A stretch of 64,000 nt of DNA from Solirubrobacter sp035555675 (GCA_035555675.1 DATMGH010000023.1:21282-85281); one strand, 5' to 3'. Shown: positions 40,853 through 49,344, counted from the stretch's first letter. Made by a program: numbers and translations. Notes: generated by a model from the letters alone, not told the origin.

Positions 40853-41715
40853 CGCAGCGCGCCGGTCGCCGGCGATGCCCGCAGGTGCCGCAGCGCGCGA
40901 TCTTCGGCGCAGCGCACCCGGCGGGGCGTGATACCCAGGACGCGCGCCGCCTGCCCGGGCGTGTGCGGCGCCTCGGCGCCCAGGCCGAAGCGCAGCTCGA
41001 GCACGCGCCGCTCGAGGCCGCCGAGCCCGGCGAGCACGGTCCCGAGGTCGGCGTGCATGCGCGCGACCGCGGCGGACTCCTCCGGCGTCGGGCCCTCGTC
41101 GGCCAGCAGGTGGCCGAGCTCCGCGTCGCCGGCGTCCCCGACGGGGGCCTCCAGCGACACGGGGGCCAGGGCGATCCGCCGCACGTCGGCGACCTCGTCC
41201 TCGGTCCACTCGAGCGCGTCGGCGAGCTCGGCGGCCGTGGGCGTGGCGCCCAGCGCCATCGCCAGCCGCCGCTCCACGGCCTGCAGCTTGCGCACCCGGT
41301 CGCCCACGTGCACGGGCAGGCGGACGGCGCGTCCCTTCTCGGACATCGCGCGCCCGATCGCCTGCCGGATCCACAACGTGGCGTACGTCGAGAACCGGAA
41401 GCCGCGACGGTGGTCGAACTTCTCGACCGCGCGCACGAGCCCGATCGTGCCCTCCTGGATCAGATCCAACAGCGTCATCCCGGAGTCCTCGCGCTGGAAG
41501 CGCTTGGCGAGATGCACGACCAACCGCAGGTTGGCCTCGATCATTCGGTCCTTGGCCTCGAGGTCGCCGCGCTCGATCCGGCGGGCGAGCTCGAGCTCCT
41601 CGGCGGGGGTCAGCAAACGCGTCCGGGCGATGCGCTGGAGGAAGATTCCGAGGCCGTCGCCAAGCTCGCGTGCGTCGGGGGTCGGCGACGTAGCGGTGGG
41701 CATGCACGGCAGCAT
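40840..41715 (-). CDS. RNA polymerase sigma factor, sigma-70 family (primary-like, group 2)
   Basis: A 291-residue sigma factor. Region 1.2 is DGLGIFLQRIARTRLLTPAE; region 2 includes NLRLVVHLAKRFQREDSGMT, LLDLIQEGTIGLVRAVEKFD and RGFRFSTYATLWIRQAI, the -10-recognising part. Region 3 starts GRAVRLPVHVGDRVRKLQ, and region 4 is LERRVLELRFGLGAEAPHTP then LGITPRRVRCAEDRALRHLR. It lacks the long acidic N-terminus of the housekeeping factor, so a stationary-phase or stress role is likely. Region 2.4 is close to that of primary sigma factors, so it may also read the TANNNT promoters seen here. Two ATGs 12 nt apart are possible starts. Confidence 0.94.
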   Translation of the reverse strand: MLPCMPTATSPTPDARELGDGLGIFLQRIARTRLLTPAEELELARRIERGDLEAKDRMIEANLRLVVHLAKRFQREDSGMTLLDLIQEGTIGLVRAVEKFDHRRGFRFSTYATLWIRQAIGRAMSEKGRAVRLPVHVGDRVRKLQAVERRLAMALGATPTAAELADALEWTEDEVADVRRIALAPVSLEAPVGDAGDAELGHLLADEGPTPEESAAVARMHADLGTVLAGLGGLERRVLELRFGLGAEAPHTPGQAARVLGITPRRVRCAEDRALRHLRASPATGALRDAA

Positions 41716-41766
41716 CGGACACGTTGCTCAAGGGATTCTGAGGTGAACCTACGCGTCGGTTAAACG

Positions 41767-41795
41767 CCGATGGCCCCGCACCGCGGGGCCATCGG
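41767..41795 (-). terminator. Intrinsic terminator of the solute-binding-protein gene
   Basis: CCGATGGCCCCGC (41767-41779) pairs perfectly with GCGGGGCCATCGG (41783-41795), loop ACC. Read on the minus strand, it is followed by GGCGTTTAAC, a weak T-run, and begins about 33 nt after the gene stop. Confidence 0.7.
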
Positions 41796-41827
41796 TCATG
41801 CGTCGAGTCCGGTGAGGACTTCGGCGA

Positions 41828-43606
41828 CTACTTCAGCGACGACCAGGCGAGCTCCCACTGCGAGTTGGAGAGCGACGCCACGCCGTTGACGTTGGCCGAC
41901 TCGATCAGCGGCTGCTTGTCCCAGATCCACGGGACGACGCCGGCCTGCTCGGTGACCATCTTGTCGATCTTGGCCCAGGCGTCCGGCCGCGCGTCCTTCG
42001 GCAGCAGCTCGGCCTTGTCCATCGCCTCGTTGATCGCCGGCACGTTGAGCTGCGGCCAGTTGGAGTTGCCCTGCTCGAGGATGTTCTTGCCGTTGAACGT
42101 CGGGTCGAGCATCGTCTGGCCGTCGGCGAAGTCCTTCAGCCAGCCGACGTTCGGGCAGACCGCGACCTTCGCGGACGGCGTGTTGCAGTAGCGCGTGTAC
42201 ATGGTCTGCTGCTGCACCAGGCGCATCTGGACGTTGAAGCCCATCCGCTCCAGGTTCTCCTTGGCGACCTCGGCCGTCTTGGCGGCCACGCCCGCGTTGG
42301 AGCCGACCATCAGGATCTTCTCCTTGCCCTCGTACTTGCCGGAGGCGTAGCCCGCCTTCTTGAAGTACTCGGCGCTCACGTCGGGCAGTGGCTTGCCGTC
42401 CTCGGAGATGAAGTCGAGCCCGAAGCCCTTCAGGCCGCCCGCCTGGTCGAAGCCGGCCATGCCGGGCGGGAGGATGTGCGTGGCCATGTCGCCCACGAGC
42501 TTGCCGCCGCGGGTCAGCAGCAGCGCGTTGCGGTCGAACCCGGCCACGACGGCCTTGCGCACGTTGAGGTCGTCGAACGGCTTGACCGTCGTGTTCATCG
42601 AGATCCAGCGGCCACCGCCGCTCGGCACCAGCTTGAGCTGGTCCGGACGGTTCTGGGCGGCGTCCTTGAGGTTCTCCGGCAGCGGCGAGAAGTCGCCGTT
42701 GATCATGCCCTGGCCGGTCAGGATGCGGCGCGAGGCCACGCCCGGATCGTCGTTGCCCTCGAGGTTGTCGATCTCGTCGAGGTACGCCGGCTTGTAGTCG
42801 AGCGACTTGTCCCAGTTCGGGTTGCGCACCAGGTGGATGCGCTTGCCCGGGTCATAGCCGATCGCCTTGCCCGCCGCGTCGTTCTCGATCATGTACGGGC
42901 CGGTCGAGAGCTGGTTCTCGCCGTACGTGGACGGCGTCTTGGCGTCGAACTTGGCCGCGTACGCCTTCGGGACCGGAGCGGTCGACGCGTAGGCCAGTGC
43001 ACCAGAGGCCATCACGCCGCCGACGGCGCGCTTGAACTTCAGGACGACCGTGTAGTCGTCGGGCGTCGTGATCCCGGAGATCTCGGTGCCGGGCTTGACG
43101 TTGATCTTCGCGCCCTCGAGATCTGAGTAGTACGACTGTGTGAAGCCTGAGGCGACCGAGCTGAAGAACCCGCGCTCGAGCGCGTACTTGATGTCGGCCG
43201 CCTTGACCTCTTTGTCGTACGGCGGCGAGTACTTGACGCCCTGCTTGAGCTTGATCGTGACGGTCTTGCCGTCGTCGGACACCTGCGGGTCGCCTTCGGC
43301 CAGGTCCGGCACCATCGTGGTGGCGTCGTCGGGCTTGTACGAGTAGAGCTGCTTCTGCGTCGCGTTGCAGATGAAGTTGCCCATTTGGTAATAGGTCTGA
43401 CCACAGTCGATGTGGTCGACATCACCAGTCCAGAGCACCGTCAGCTTGCCGCCCTGCTTGGCTTCCTTGGGCGGCGTGGTGCCGGTGTTCTCGTTGCCTC
43501 CCTTGTTGGACTCGCCGCCGGAATCGTCGCTGCCTCCGCAGGCGGCGACACCGAGCGAGAGCGCCGCCATCGCAACGGCTCCGATGGTCCATGCGGACCT
43601 ACGCAT
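41828..43606 (-). CDS. Family 5 (peptide/oligosaccharide) ABC solute-binding lipoprotein
   Basis: A 592-residue extracellular receptor. The signal peptide ends in the lipobox LGVAACGGSDDSGGE, so it is lipid-anchored. A Gly/Asn/Thr spacer precedes the SBP fold: GGKLTVLWTGDVDHIDCGQT, MVPDLAEGDPQVSDDGKTVT, TIKLKQGVKYSPPYDKEVKA, LSTGPYMIENDAAG and LNVRKAVVAGFDRNALLL. Family 5 receptors bind peptides, nickel or oligosaccharides. No permease or ATPase gene is adjacent, so the partner must be elsewhere. A leader of nearly 200 bp with a Shine-Dalgarno (AAAGGA) suggests regulated expression. Confidence 0.94.
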   Translation of the reverse strand: MRRSAWTIGAVAMAALSLGVAACGGSDDSGGESNKGGNENTGTTPPKEAKQGGKLTVLWTGDVDHIDCGQTYYQMGNFICNATQKQLYSYKPDDATTMVPDLAEGDPQVSDDGKTVTIKLKQGVKYSPPYDKEVKAADIKYALERGFFSSVASGFTQSYYSDLEGAKINVKPGTEISGITTPDDYTVVLKFKRAVGGVMASGALAYASTAPVPKAYAAKFDAKTPSTYGENQLSTGPYMIENDAAGKAIGYDPGKRIHLVRNPNWDKSLDYKPAYLDEIDNLEGNDDPGVASRRILTGQGMINGDFSPLPENLKDAAQNRPDQLKLVPSGGGRWISMNTTVKPFDDLNVRKAVVAGFDRNALLLTRGGKLVGDMATHILPPGMAGFDQAGGLKGFGLDFISEDGKPLPDVSAEYFKKAGYASGKYEGKEKILMVGSNAGVAAKTAEVAKENLERMGFNVQMRLVQQQTMYTRYCNTPSAKVAVCPNVGWLKDFADGQTMLDPTFNGKNILEQGNSNWPQLNVPAINEAMDKAELLPKDARPDAWAKIDKMVTEQAGVVPWIWDKQPLIESANVNGVASLSNSQWELAWSSLK

Positions 43607-43795
43607 GTGGTGCGTCCTTTCTTAGAGACTCAAGCAAGCAGTGTTCCGGGCTTGGTTCCCGCCCACCCGTGCAACCACTACTGAAGGGATCAGACGGTAG
43701 CGTTTCAGCCAACAAACGCGATCCGGTTAGCGTTCGTCCCGGTAAGTAAGTGCGTGACCGGTACGTGTTTTCGACCTCCTGCCTCGTAAGCCTTC
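43607..43795. promoter_or_regulatory. Long leader/promoter of the solute-binding-protein gene
   Basis: About 190 bp without a gene. A direct repeat, CGGTAGCGTT (43695-43704) and CGGTTAGCGTT (43724-43734), is spaced by about three helical turns. Near 43741-43752 GTAAGTAAGT is an unusual AT-richer patch. These are candidate operator half-sites; the -10 and -35 are not clear. Confidence 0.35.
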
Positions 43796-44584
43796 TTACT
43801 CGCCCGTGACGGCCACGCTGAAACGCGCGGTGTACGAGGCGCCCGGCGCGACCGTGACCGCGCCGGTCCGGAGCGCGTCCGCGGGTGCGGTCATCGGCTC
43901 GAAGCAGATCACATCGGCGCTGGCCGGGGCGTAGACCTGCGCGTACGGGTACCCGGTCTCGAAGCGCACCTCGATCCGGCGTCCACCGCCGGCCAGCACG
44001 AACGGCCCGCGGCCGACCGTGAAGCCGTCGTCGAAGACGCGCGTCCCGAGCGGGCCGTCGAGCGCGCCCGCCGGCACGCGCTCCCCGGTCGGCACGAGCC
44101 GCTCGTCCACCACCAGCCGCTCGTCCACCGGCAGCGCGATCTCCCACTCGGCCCGCGGCGCGCCCTTAAGCGCGAAGAACGGGTGGTGGCCGAAACAGAC
44201 CGGGACGGGACGCGCCCCCGCGGTCAGCGTCGTCTCCAGCGTCAGCGCGCTGGCGGACAGCGACGCCGCGACCTCGAGCCGGTGCGGGTACGGGAACGCC
44301 GCGCGTGCGCCGAAATCGCGCCCCGCGACCAGCCGCGCGTGCTCGCTCACGAGCACCTCCCAGGCCTCGACCGAGGAGCGCAGCCCGTGCAGCGGCAGCC
44401 CGTGCTCCTCCAGGTAGAGGTCCGGCGAGGCGGGGTCGAGCACGACGCCGGCGTAGGCGAAGCCGCCGAGCCGGTTCGCCCAGGGGTGCAGCAGCGGGAT
44501 CCCGGACAGCCACGGCACGTCCGGCCCGCCGTGGACGACGCCCAGCACCTCCTCGCCGTCGCGGCGCAGCGAGGTGCAGGCCAT
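43796..44584 (-). CDS. galM: Aldose 1-epimerase (galactose mutarotase) family protein
   Basis: A 262-residue beta-sandwich enzyme that interconverts alpha and beta anomers of hexoses. The substrate-binding and catalytic residues are in EEHGLPLHGLRSSVEAWEV (His, Arg), VPVCFGHHPFFALKG (His) and DVICFEPMTAPADALRTGA (Glu). The ATG used is the first canonical start. The 18 codons before it (VVLRAEGLEATFAPIDG) still read like the first strand of the family and run back to the stop of the reductase gene, so translation may begin at a CTG or by re-initiation. It lies directly downstream of the fatty acyl-CoA reductase, probably in one operon. Confidence 0.88.
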   Translation of the reverse strand: MACTSLRRDGEEVLGVVHGGPDVPWLSGIPLLHPWANRLGGFAYAGVVLDPASPDLYLEEHGLPLHGLRSSVEAWEVLVSEHARLVAGRDFGARAAFPYPHRLEVAASLSASALTLETTLTAGARPVPVCFGHHPFFALKGAPRAEWEIALPVDERLVVDERLVPTGERVPAGALDGPLGTRVFDDGFTVGRGPFVLAGGGRRIEVRFETGYPYAQVYAPASADVICFEPMTAPADALRTGAVTVAPGASYTARFSVAVTGE

Positions 44585-44631
44585 GCCGTCGATGGGCGCG
44601 AACGTCGCCTCGAGGCCCTCCGCGCGCAGGA

Positions 44632-46593
44632 CTACCAGTGCACGCCCTTCATCAGGTACGCGAGCGCGGTCGCCTCGCCGGACGCCTTGTCCTTGCCGTC
44701 CTTCTCGCCGCGCGCGGCGCTGGACTCGGGGAACACCTTGTACGCGAGGTGCAGGATCTGGTCGACCGCCTTCGGCGCCAGCGCGTAGGCGACCTCGCCG
44801 AACGTCCCGAGCTTGGTGTTGAGCTGCTTGGGCTTGGCCCGGATCGCCTCGCAGACCAGATCCGCCGCCTCCTCGGGCGAGATCGTCGGGAAGCTGTCGT
44901 ACATCTTGGTCGGCGCGATCATCGGCGTGCGCACGAGCGGCATGTGGATCGTCGTGAACGTCACGCCGTCGCCGATCGTCTCCGAGCTCACCACGCGCGT
45001 GAACGCGTCCAGCGCCGCCTTGGAGCCGACGTAGGCCGAGAAGCGCGGCGGGTTGGTCTGCACGCCGATGCTCGATACGTTCACGACGTGCCCGCCGCCC
45101 TGGTCGCGCATGTGGGGCAGCAGCCCGAGCATCAGCCGCACGGGGGAGAGGTAGTTGAGGTGGACCGTGCGCTCGTAGTCGTGGAAGCGGTCGTAGGAGA
45201 GCGCGACGCTGCGCCGGATCGACCGGCCCGCGTTGTTGACCAGGACGTCGATGCGCGCGTGGTCGGCCAGCAGCTTGGCCACCAGCGCGTCGATCGCCTC
45301 GAAGTCGCTCAGGTCGCACGGCGCGACGTACGCGGTGCCGCCCGCGGCCTCGATCTCGGCCTTGACCTCCTCGAGCTTCTCACGCGTGCGCGCGACCAGG
45401 ATCGGGATCCCGCCCGCGGCCGCGACCTTCAGCGCCGCGGCGCGGCCGATGCCGCTCGAAGCGCCGGTGATCACGACCGTGCGGCCGTTCACCGCACCCT
45501 CGAAGGACCGGTCCTTGTAGAGGTCCGGGTCCAGCGTGCGCTCCCAGTAGTCCCACAGCTTGACCGCGTAGCCGTCGAGCGGCGGCAGCTCGATCCCGCT
45601 GCCGCGCAGCGCGCGCTGCGTGTCGCGCGCGTCGAAGCGGCAGGACAGCGCGATGTAGTCGACGACCTCGTCCGGGATGCCGAGGTCGGCCAGCAGGTTC
45701 GCCCGGATCTGCTTGAGCGCCGGGAGCTTGAGCGCGAAGCTGATGACGCCCTTGGGCAGGTTCGCGGTCGCGCGCCGGTCGATCCGCATCACGGCCCGGG
45801 GGGCGTGCCCGGCCTCCGCGAACGTGTTCAGGACCTCGCCGACGCGCTGGCCCTTCGGGTCGACGACGTGGAACGCCTGGCCGTCGAGCCCGGGCTGGTG
45901 GGCGATGTGGTCGACGGCGGCGGCGACGTAGTCGACCGGGACGATGTTGGTCCAGCCCCACTCGACCGAGATCAGCGGGAACCACTCCGGCAGCGCGTGC
46001 CGGAGCTTCTGGATGAGCTTGAAGAAGTAGTACGGGCCGTCGATCTTGTCCATCTCGCCGGTGCGGCTGTCGCCGACGACGACGCTCGGCCGGTACACGC
46101 GCCAGGGCGCGCGCACGCGCTCGCGCACGAGCTTCTCGGACTCGAACTTGGTCCGGTGGTACGGGTGGGCCAGCTTCTGGCCCTCGTCGAACATGTCCTC
46201 GTTGAACGTGCCCTCGTCGTAGAGGCCGGCGACGGCGATCGAGGACATGTGGTGAAACGTGCCGAGGTCGAGCGCGTTCGCGAGGTCGACGGCGTGCTGC
46301 GTGCCGCCGACGTTCAGCAGCGCGTTGCGGGTCTCGTCCGCGGCCATGTCGTAGATCGCGGCCAGGTGGAAGAAGTGGTCGACGCGGCCGAGCGCCGCGG
46401 GGTCGACGCCGAGCAGCGGCTCGCTCAGGTCGCCGATCACGGGCTTGACGCGGTCGTTGCCGGCCCAGCGCTCGAGCTTGTCCCGCGAGCCCTCGCGCAC
46501 GAGCACGTGGATGTCGCCCTCGCGCTCCAGCAGGCGCTCGACGAGGTGGCGTCCGATGAAACCCGTGGCGCCCGTGACGAAGTAGGTCGTCAA
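44632..46593 (-). CDS. Bifunctional alcohol-forming fatty acyl-CoA reductase (FAR, double-SDR fusion)
   Basis: A 653-residue fusion of two NAD(P)H-dependent SDR domains. The N-terminal extended-SDR half has TYFVTGATGFIGRHLVERLL, HFFHLAAIYDMAADETRNAL and the catalytic HPYHRTKFESEKLV. The C-terminal classical-SDR half has RTVVITGASSGIGRAAALKV, DVLVNNAGRSIRRSVALSYD, HVVNVSSIGVQTNPPRFSAY and the YxxxK in SAYVGSKAALDAF. Domain order, size and the terminal MKGVHW closely match the Marinobacter FAR enzymes as I remember them. Those reduce acyl-CoA through the aldehyde to fatty alcohol, feeding wax-ester synthesis. The TTG start follows a GGGAGGAG Shine-Dalgarno. Confidence 0.88.
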   Translation of the reverse strand: MTTYFVTGATGFIGRHLVERLLEREGDIHVLVREGSRDKLERWAGNDRVKPVIGDLSEPLLGVDPAALGRVDHFFHLAAIYDMAADETRNALLNVGGTQHAVDLANALDLGTFHHMSSIAVAGLYDEGTFNEDMFDEGQKLAHPYHRTKFESEKLVRERVRAPWRVYRPSVVVGDSRTGEMDKIDGPYYFFKLIQKLRHALPEWFPLISVEWGWTNIVPVDYVAAAVDHIAHQPGLDGQAFHVVDPKGQRVGEVLNTFAEAGHAPRAVMRIDRRATANLPKGVISFALKLPALKQIRANLLADLGIPDEVVDYIALSCRFDARDTQRALRGSGIELPPLDGYAVKLWDYWERTLDPDLYKDRSFEGAVNGRTVVITGASSGIGRAAALKVAAAGGIPILVARTREKLEEVKAEIEAAGGTAYVAPCDLSDFEAIDALVAKLLADHARIDVLVNNAGRSIRRSVALSYDRFHDYERTVHLNYLSPVRLMLGLLPHMRDQGGGHVVNVSSIGVQTNPPRFSAYVGSKAALDAFTRVVSSETIGDGVTFTTIHMPLVRTPMIAPTKMYDSFPTISPEEAADLVCEAIRAKPKQLNTKLGTFGEVAYALAPKAVDQILHLAYKVFPESSAARGEKDGKDKASGEATALAYLMKGVHW

Positions 46594-46601
46594 CGCTGTC
46601 T

Positions 46602-46625
46602 CCTCCCGTGACCGTGCACGGGAGG
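46602..46625 (-). promoter_or_regulatory. Hairpin overlapping the reductase Shine-Dalgarno
   Basis: CCTCCCGTG (46602-46610) pairs over 9 bp with CACGGGAGG (46617-46625), loop 6 nt. On the minus strand the downstream arm contains the GGGAGG of the reductase Shine-Dalgarno, and the hairpin begins 4 nt after the upstream gene's stop. It could be a terminator or could hide the ribosome-binding site. Confidence 0.5.
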
Positions 46626-46629
46626 GAGC

Positions 46630-48279
46630 CTACGTCACGCGGACGGTGACCGTCTGTGAGTACCCGGTCTCGTAGGGGAAGCGCGCGGCCGGCCGGATGC
46701 GGGCCCGGAACTGGAACCGGTGCCCGCGCGAGCCCGCGTTGCGGAAGCGGTAGCGGACCTTGAACGTGCCGTTCGCGGACGCCGTCGTGTCGGCGAACGT
46801 CTCAAAGCGGCGCGCGCCCTTGGCCCGGCCCTGGACGATCACCGGCACGCCGCCGCGCGAGACGCCGCGCAGGCGGCCGCTGACGGTCAGCGTGCGCCCG
46901 ACGCGCGGGCGCCGGGTGGAGACGCGCAGGCTCGCGCTCGCGCGCGCCTTGAGCGTCAGGTACGCGTTGGCGGCGAAGCGGATGTCGTTGGCGTGCGAGA
47001 GCCAGGCGAACTGCAGCAGCCGCGACGCGGACGCGGTGACGACCGTGCTGAAGCGGCCGTCGCCGTCGGTGGTCAGCGTCCGGCGCGCGACGACGTCCGC
47101 GCCGGCGCGCAGGTCGCGCGTGAGCAGCGTCACCTTCGCGCCGGCGATCGGCGCCCCGAGGCTGTTGACCAACCGCACGCGCACGCCCGCCTTCTGGCCG
47201 TACTTGAGCGTGCGCCGAGACGCCTTGCGGGTCTTGGTCCAGATCGCGTTCATGACCCCGGTCTCGGTCGCGTTGGCGCCGTTGATCGCGCCGCGGTCGG
47301 ACGGCGTGACCGCGAACACCGGGTACGGGCCGCTCTCGGTCACGTTGCCCGCGGTGTCGGTCACACGCACCAGCAGCGAGCGCGCTCCGGCGGCCAGGGC
47401 GTCCGGGCGGATCGTCTCGCGGCTGAGGCTCGGGCACGGCGCGGGCAGGCTGTAGTCGCAGACCTTGCCGGCGTCCGTGCGGTTGCTGGCGTAGTCCTCG
47501 GCGCCGACCTGCACGGGGGTGCCGGAGGACACGTCGAGCAGCTCGACGCGGCGGATGCCGGACGCGTCGCTGGCGGTGATCGTCACCGGGTCCGAGCCGC
47601 CGCGCGAGCCGCCCGCCAGCAGCCCGGACGCCTCGACGCTGAGCGCCGGCTTGGTGGTGTCGCTGACGGTCACGTCGGCGCCCCACAGCAGGTGGCTGAT
47701 CGCGCCGCCGGTGTCGACCGAGCAGGCCGAGCCGCGCTTGAAGCAGCCCGCGCGCAGGATGATCTGGTTCGACGCGGGCGCGGCGGCGAGCGCCGGGAAC
47801 GTCGCGCGCGTCACCGTCGAGCGCGCGACCGCGACGTTCGCCTCCGGGTAGCCGTACCACTGCTTCTGGGCGTTGAGCGCGTCGCGCGTGGGGTTGGCGA
47901 AGTTGCCCGCGCCGGCGAAGTGGGTGGCGCCGTAGCTGTAGAGGACGAAGTAGCGATGGGTGTCCTTCGCGACCGGGTTCGTGTAGCTGATCTGGCGCGA
48001 GAGCGCGAAGTCCGCGATCGTCGTGCCGGCGGGACTGGTGAACGAGAGCGCGGCGGACGTGTTGTCGGCCATGCGCGCGCCGGCCGGCACGGCCAGGCCG
48101 ATCGTGTTCCCGGCGCAGCTCGTGTCCGCGTTGACGCCCGACGCCGTGGTCGCCTTCCACGCGCCGTTGGCGTACGACTTGCCGCCGGCGGCGCACGTGT
48201 ACACGTGATAGGTGCCGGCGCGGGCCGCGGCGGGGAGGGTGAGCAGAACGGTGACGGCGAGCAACAGCGATCGAGGCAT
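46630..48279 (-). CDS. Large secreted protein with Ig-like C-terminal domains
   Basis: A 549-residue exported protein. MPRSLLLAVTVLLTLPAAARA is a signal peptide, with cleavage expected before GTYHVYTCAAGG. The mature N-terminal half (about 22-215) is a beta-rich domain with paired cysteines (SCAGNTIGLAVPAGARM, CFKRGSACSVD). It is followed by an Ig-like region (TITASDASGIRRVELLDVSS) and two beta-sandwich modules, the first like a carrier of Pro/Gly-type extracellular domains (LVNSLGAPIAGAKVTLLTRD, VSGRLRGVSRGGVPVIVQGR). I believe it belongs to a widespread Thermoleophilia surface-protein group without known function. No catalytic residues are evident. Confidence 0.78.
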   Translation of the reverse strand: MPRSLLLAVTVLLTLPAAARAGTYHVYTCAAGGKSYANGAWKATTASGVNADTSCAGNTIGLAVPAGARMADNTSAALSFTSPAGTTIADFALSRQISYTNPVAKDTHRYFVLYSYGATHFAGAGNFANPTRDALNAQKQWYGYPEANVAVARSTVTRATFPALAAAPASNQIILRAGCFKRGSACSVDTGGAISHLLWGADVTVSDTTKPALSVEASGLLAGGSRGGSDPVTITASDASGIRRVELLDVSSGTPVQVGAEDYASNRTDAGKVCDYSLPAPCPSLSRETIRPDALAAGARSLLVRVTDTAGNVTESGPYPVFAVTPSDRGAINGANATETGVMNAIWTKTRKASRRTLKYGQKAGVRVRLVNSLGAPIAGAKVTLLTRDLRAGADVVARRTLTTDGDGRFSTVVTASASRLLQFAWLSHANDIRFAANAYLTLKARASASLRVSTRRPRVGRTLTVSGRLRGVSRGGVPVIVQGRAKGARRFETFADTTASANGTFKVRYRFRNAGSRGHRFQFRARIRPAARFPYETGYSQTVTVRVT

Positions 48280-48300
48280 AGGCGATATTTCGATACCCGA

Positions 48301-49065
48301 TTAGGCGCCGGAGTTGCGCGAAGTGGGGGCGGAATCGGCGCCGGAGGTGCGCGGACGTTCCGCGAAGCGCCGCGCGCCGGCGCGCGCGGTGGCGATCCGC
48401 TCGCGGCCCAGGCGCGCTTCCAGCGCGAGCCCAGCGGCCAGCGGCAGGCCCTCGCCCTCCAGCACGGCGCGGCGGTCGCTGCGCACCGTGTCCTGGGGGA
48501 ACGCGGCGATCCGCTCGGCCAGCTCCAGCGCCCGCGCCAGCGGATCGGCCGCCACTTCGGTCAGCAGGCCGAACGCGAGCGCCTCCTCGGCGCCGAGCGT
48601 GCGGCCGGTGAGGATCAGGTCGAGCGCCCGGCCGGTGCCGACGATCCGCGGCAGCCGCTGCGTCCCGCCGTCGATCAGCGGCACGCCCCAGCGGCGCTCC
48701 GTGCAGCCGAACGTCGCGTCCGGGGACGCCACGCGCAGGTCGCACCACAGGGCGAGCTCCAGGCCGCCGGCCAGGCAGTGGCCCCGGATCGCGGCGATCG
48801 CCGGCTTCGGCGCGGTCAGCCGCGTGAACCCGAGCGGGCCGCCGGGCGCGTCCGGGTCGAGCGTCTCGAGCGCCTTCAGGTCGGCGCCCGCGCAGAACGC
48901 GCGCTCGCCGGCGCCGGTCAGCACCAGCACGGCGCTGTCGTCGTTGGCGAAGCGCCCGAACGCGTCGCGCAGCGCCCGCGCGGTCGCGCCGTCGATCGCG
49001 TTGTGGCGCTCGGGCCGGTCGATCGTCACGAGCGCCGCCGCACCGCGGCGCTCGTAGTGGATCAC
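48301..49065 (-). CDS. Enoyl-CoA hydratase/isomerase family protein
   Basis: A 254-residue crotonase-fold enzyme. The oxyanion-hole segments are GERAFCAGADLKALETLDP and AIRGHCLAGGLELALWCDL. The active-site region is FGCTERRWGVPLIDGGTQRL, with a glutamate at the usual PE position; the second catalytic glutamate appears as Asp in GRALDLILTG, seen in some hydratases and isomerases. It belongs to beta-oxidation or another acyl-CoA pathway and may supply or use acyl-CoA together with the nearby reductase. The GTG start overlaps the stop of the small membrane-protein gene by 4 nt (GTGA). Confidence 0.92.
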   Translation of the reverse strand: MIHYERRGAAALVTIDRPERHNAIDGATARALRDAFGRFANDDSAVLVLTGAGERAFCAGADLKALETLDPDAPGGPLGFTRLTAPKPAIAAIRGHCLAGGLELALWCDLRVASPDATFGCTERRWGVPLIDGGTQRLPRIVGTGRALDLILTGRTLGAEEALAFGLLTEVAADPLARALELAERIAAFPQDTVRSDRRAVLEGEGLPLAAGLALEARLGRERIATARAGARRFAERPRTSGADSAPTSRNSGA

Positions 49066-49322
49066 CAGCCGCCGCGTTGGTCGGCGCGCGCGCTGCGCGC
49101 CTTGGCCGCCGCCAGGCGACGGTCCTTGCGGCGCTCGAGCCCGCCCTGGATCAGCGACAGCACCAGCACCAGCACCGGGAAGCCGGCGATCAGCAGGAAG
49201 CCGGCGTCGGTGACGACCTTGTCGTTCGTCTCGCCCCACGTGCCCTCGCCGCCGTCGTTGGCGAGCGCGACGGGCGCGCTGAGGGCGAGCAGCCAGAGCG
49301 TGAGCGCAGCGGTACGAAGCAT
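49062..49322 (-). CDS. Small signal-peptide/membrane protein
   Basis: An 86-residue protein. A signal-peptide-like N-terminus (MLRTAALTLWLLALSAPVAL) is followed by a short exported Gly/Glu segment and one transmembrane helix (GFLLIAGFPVLVLVLSLIQG), then a basic cytoplasmic tail (LERRKDRRLAAAKARSARAD). The function is unknown. Coupled to the enoyl-CoA hydratase gene by a 4 nt overlap. TATCCT lies 8 nt before its ATG, as part of a perfect palindrome shared with the divergent ABC-F gene. Confidence 0.75.
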   Translation of the reverse strand: MLRTAALTLWLLALSAPVALANDGGEGTWGETNDKVVTDAGFLLIAGFPVLVLVLSLIQGGLERRKDRRLAAAKARSARADQRGGW

Positions 49323-49330
49323 GGCCGCGG

Positions 49331-49344
49331 AGGATACCTATCCT
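49331..49344. promoter_or_regulatory. Symmetrical divergent leaderless promoter
   Basis: AGGATA (49331-49336), CC, TATCCT (49339-49344) is a 14 bp perfect palindrome. Each arm gives a TATCCT hexamer on its own strand, and each lies exactly 8 bp before a divergent ATG (49322 minus, 49353 plus). The whole intergenic region is 30 bp, so both mRNAs should start at or next to the start codon. Confidence 0.7.

Noticed and set aside
38588..41731. A 1047-codon minus-strand frame opposite ppk1
   Set aside because: Shadow of ppk1 and overlapping the true sigma-factor gene in another frame; composition is Arg-rich without motifs.
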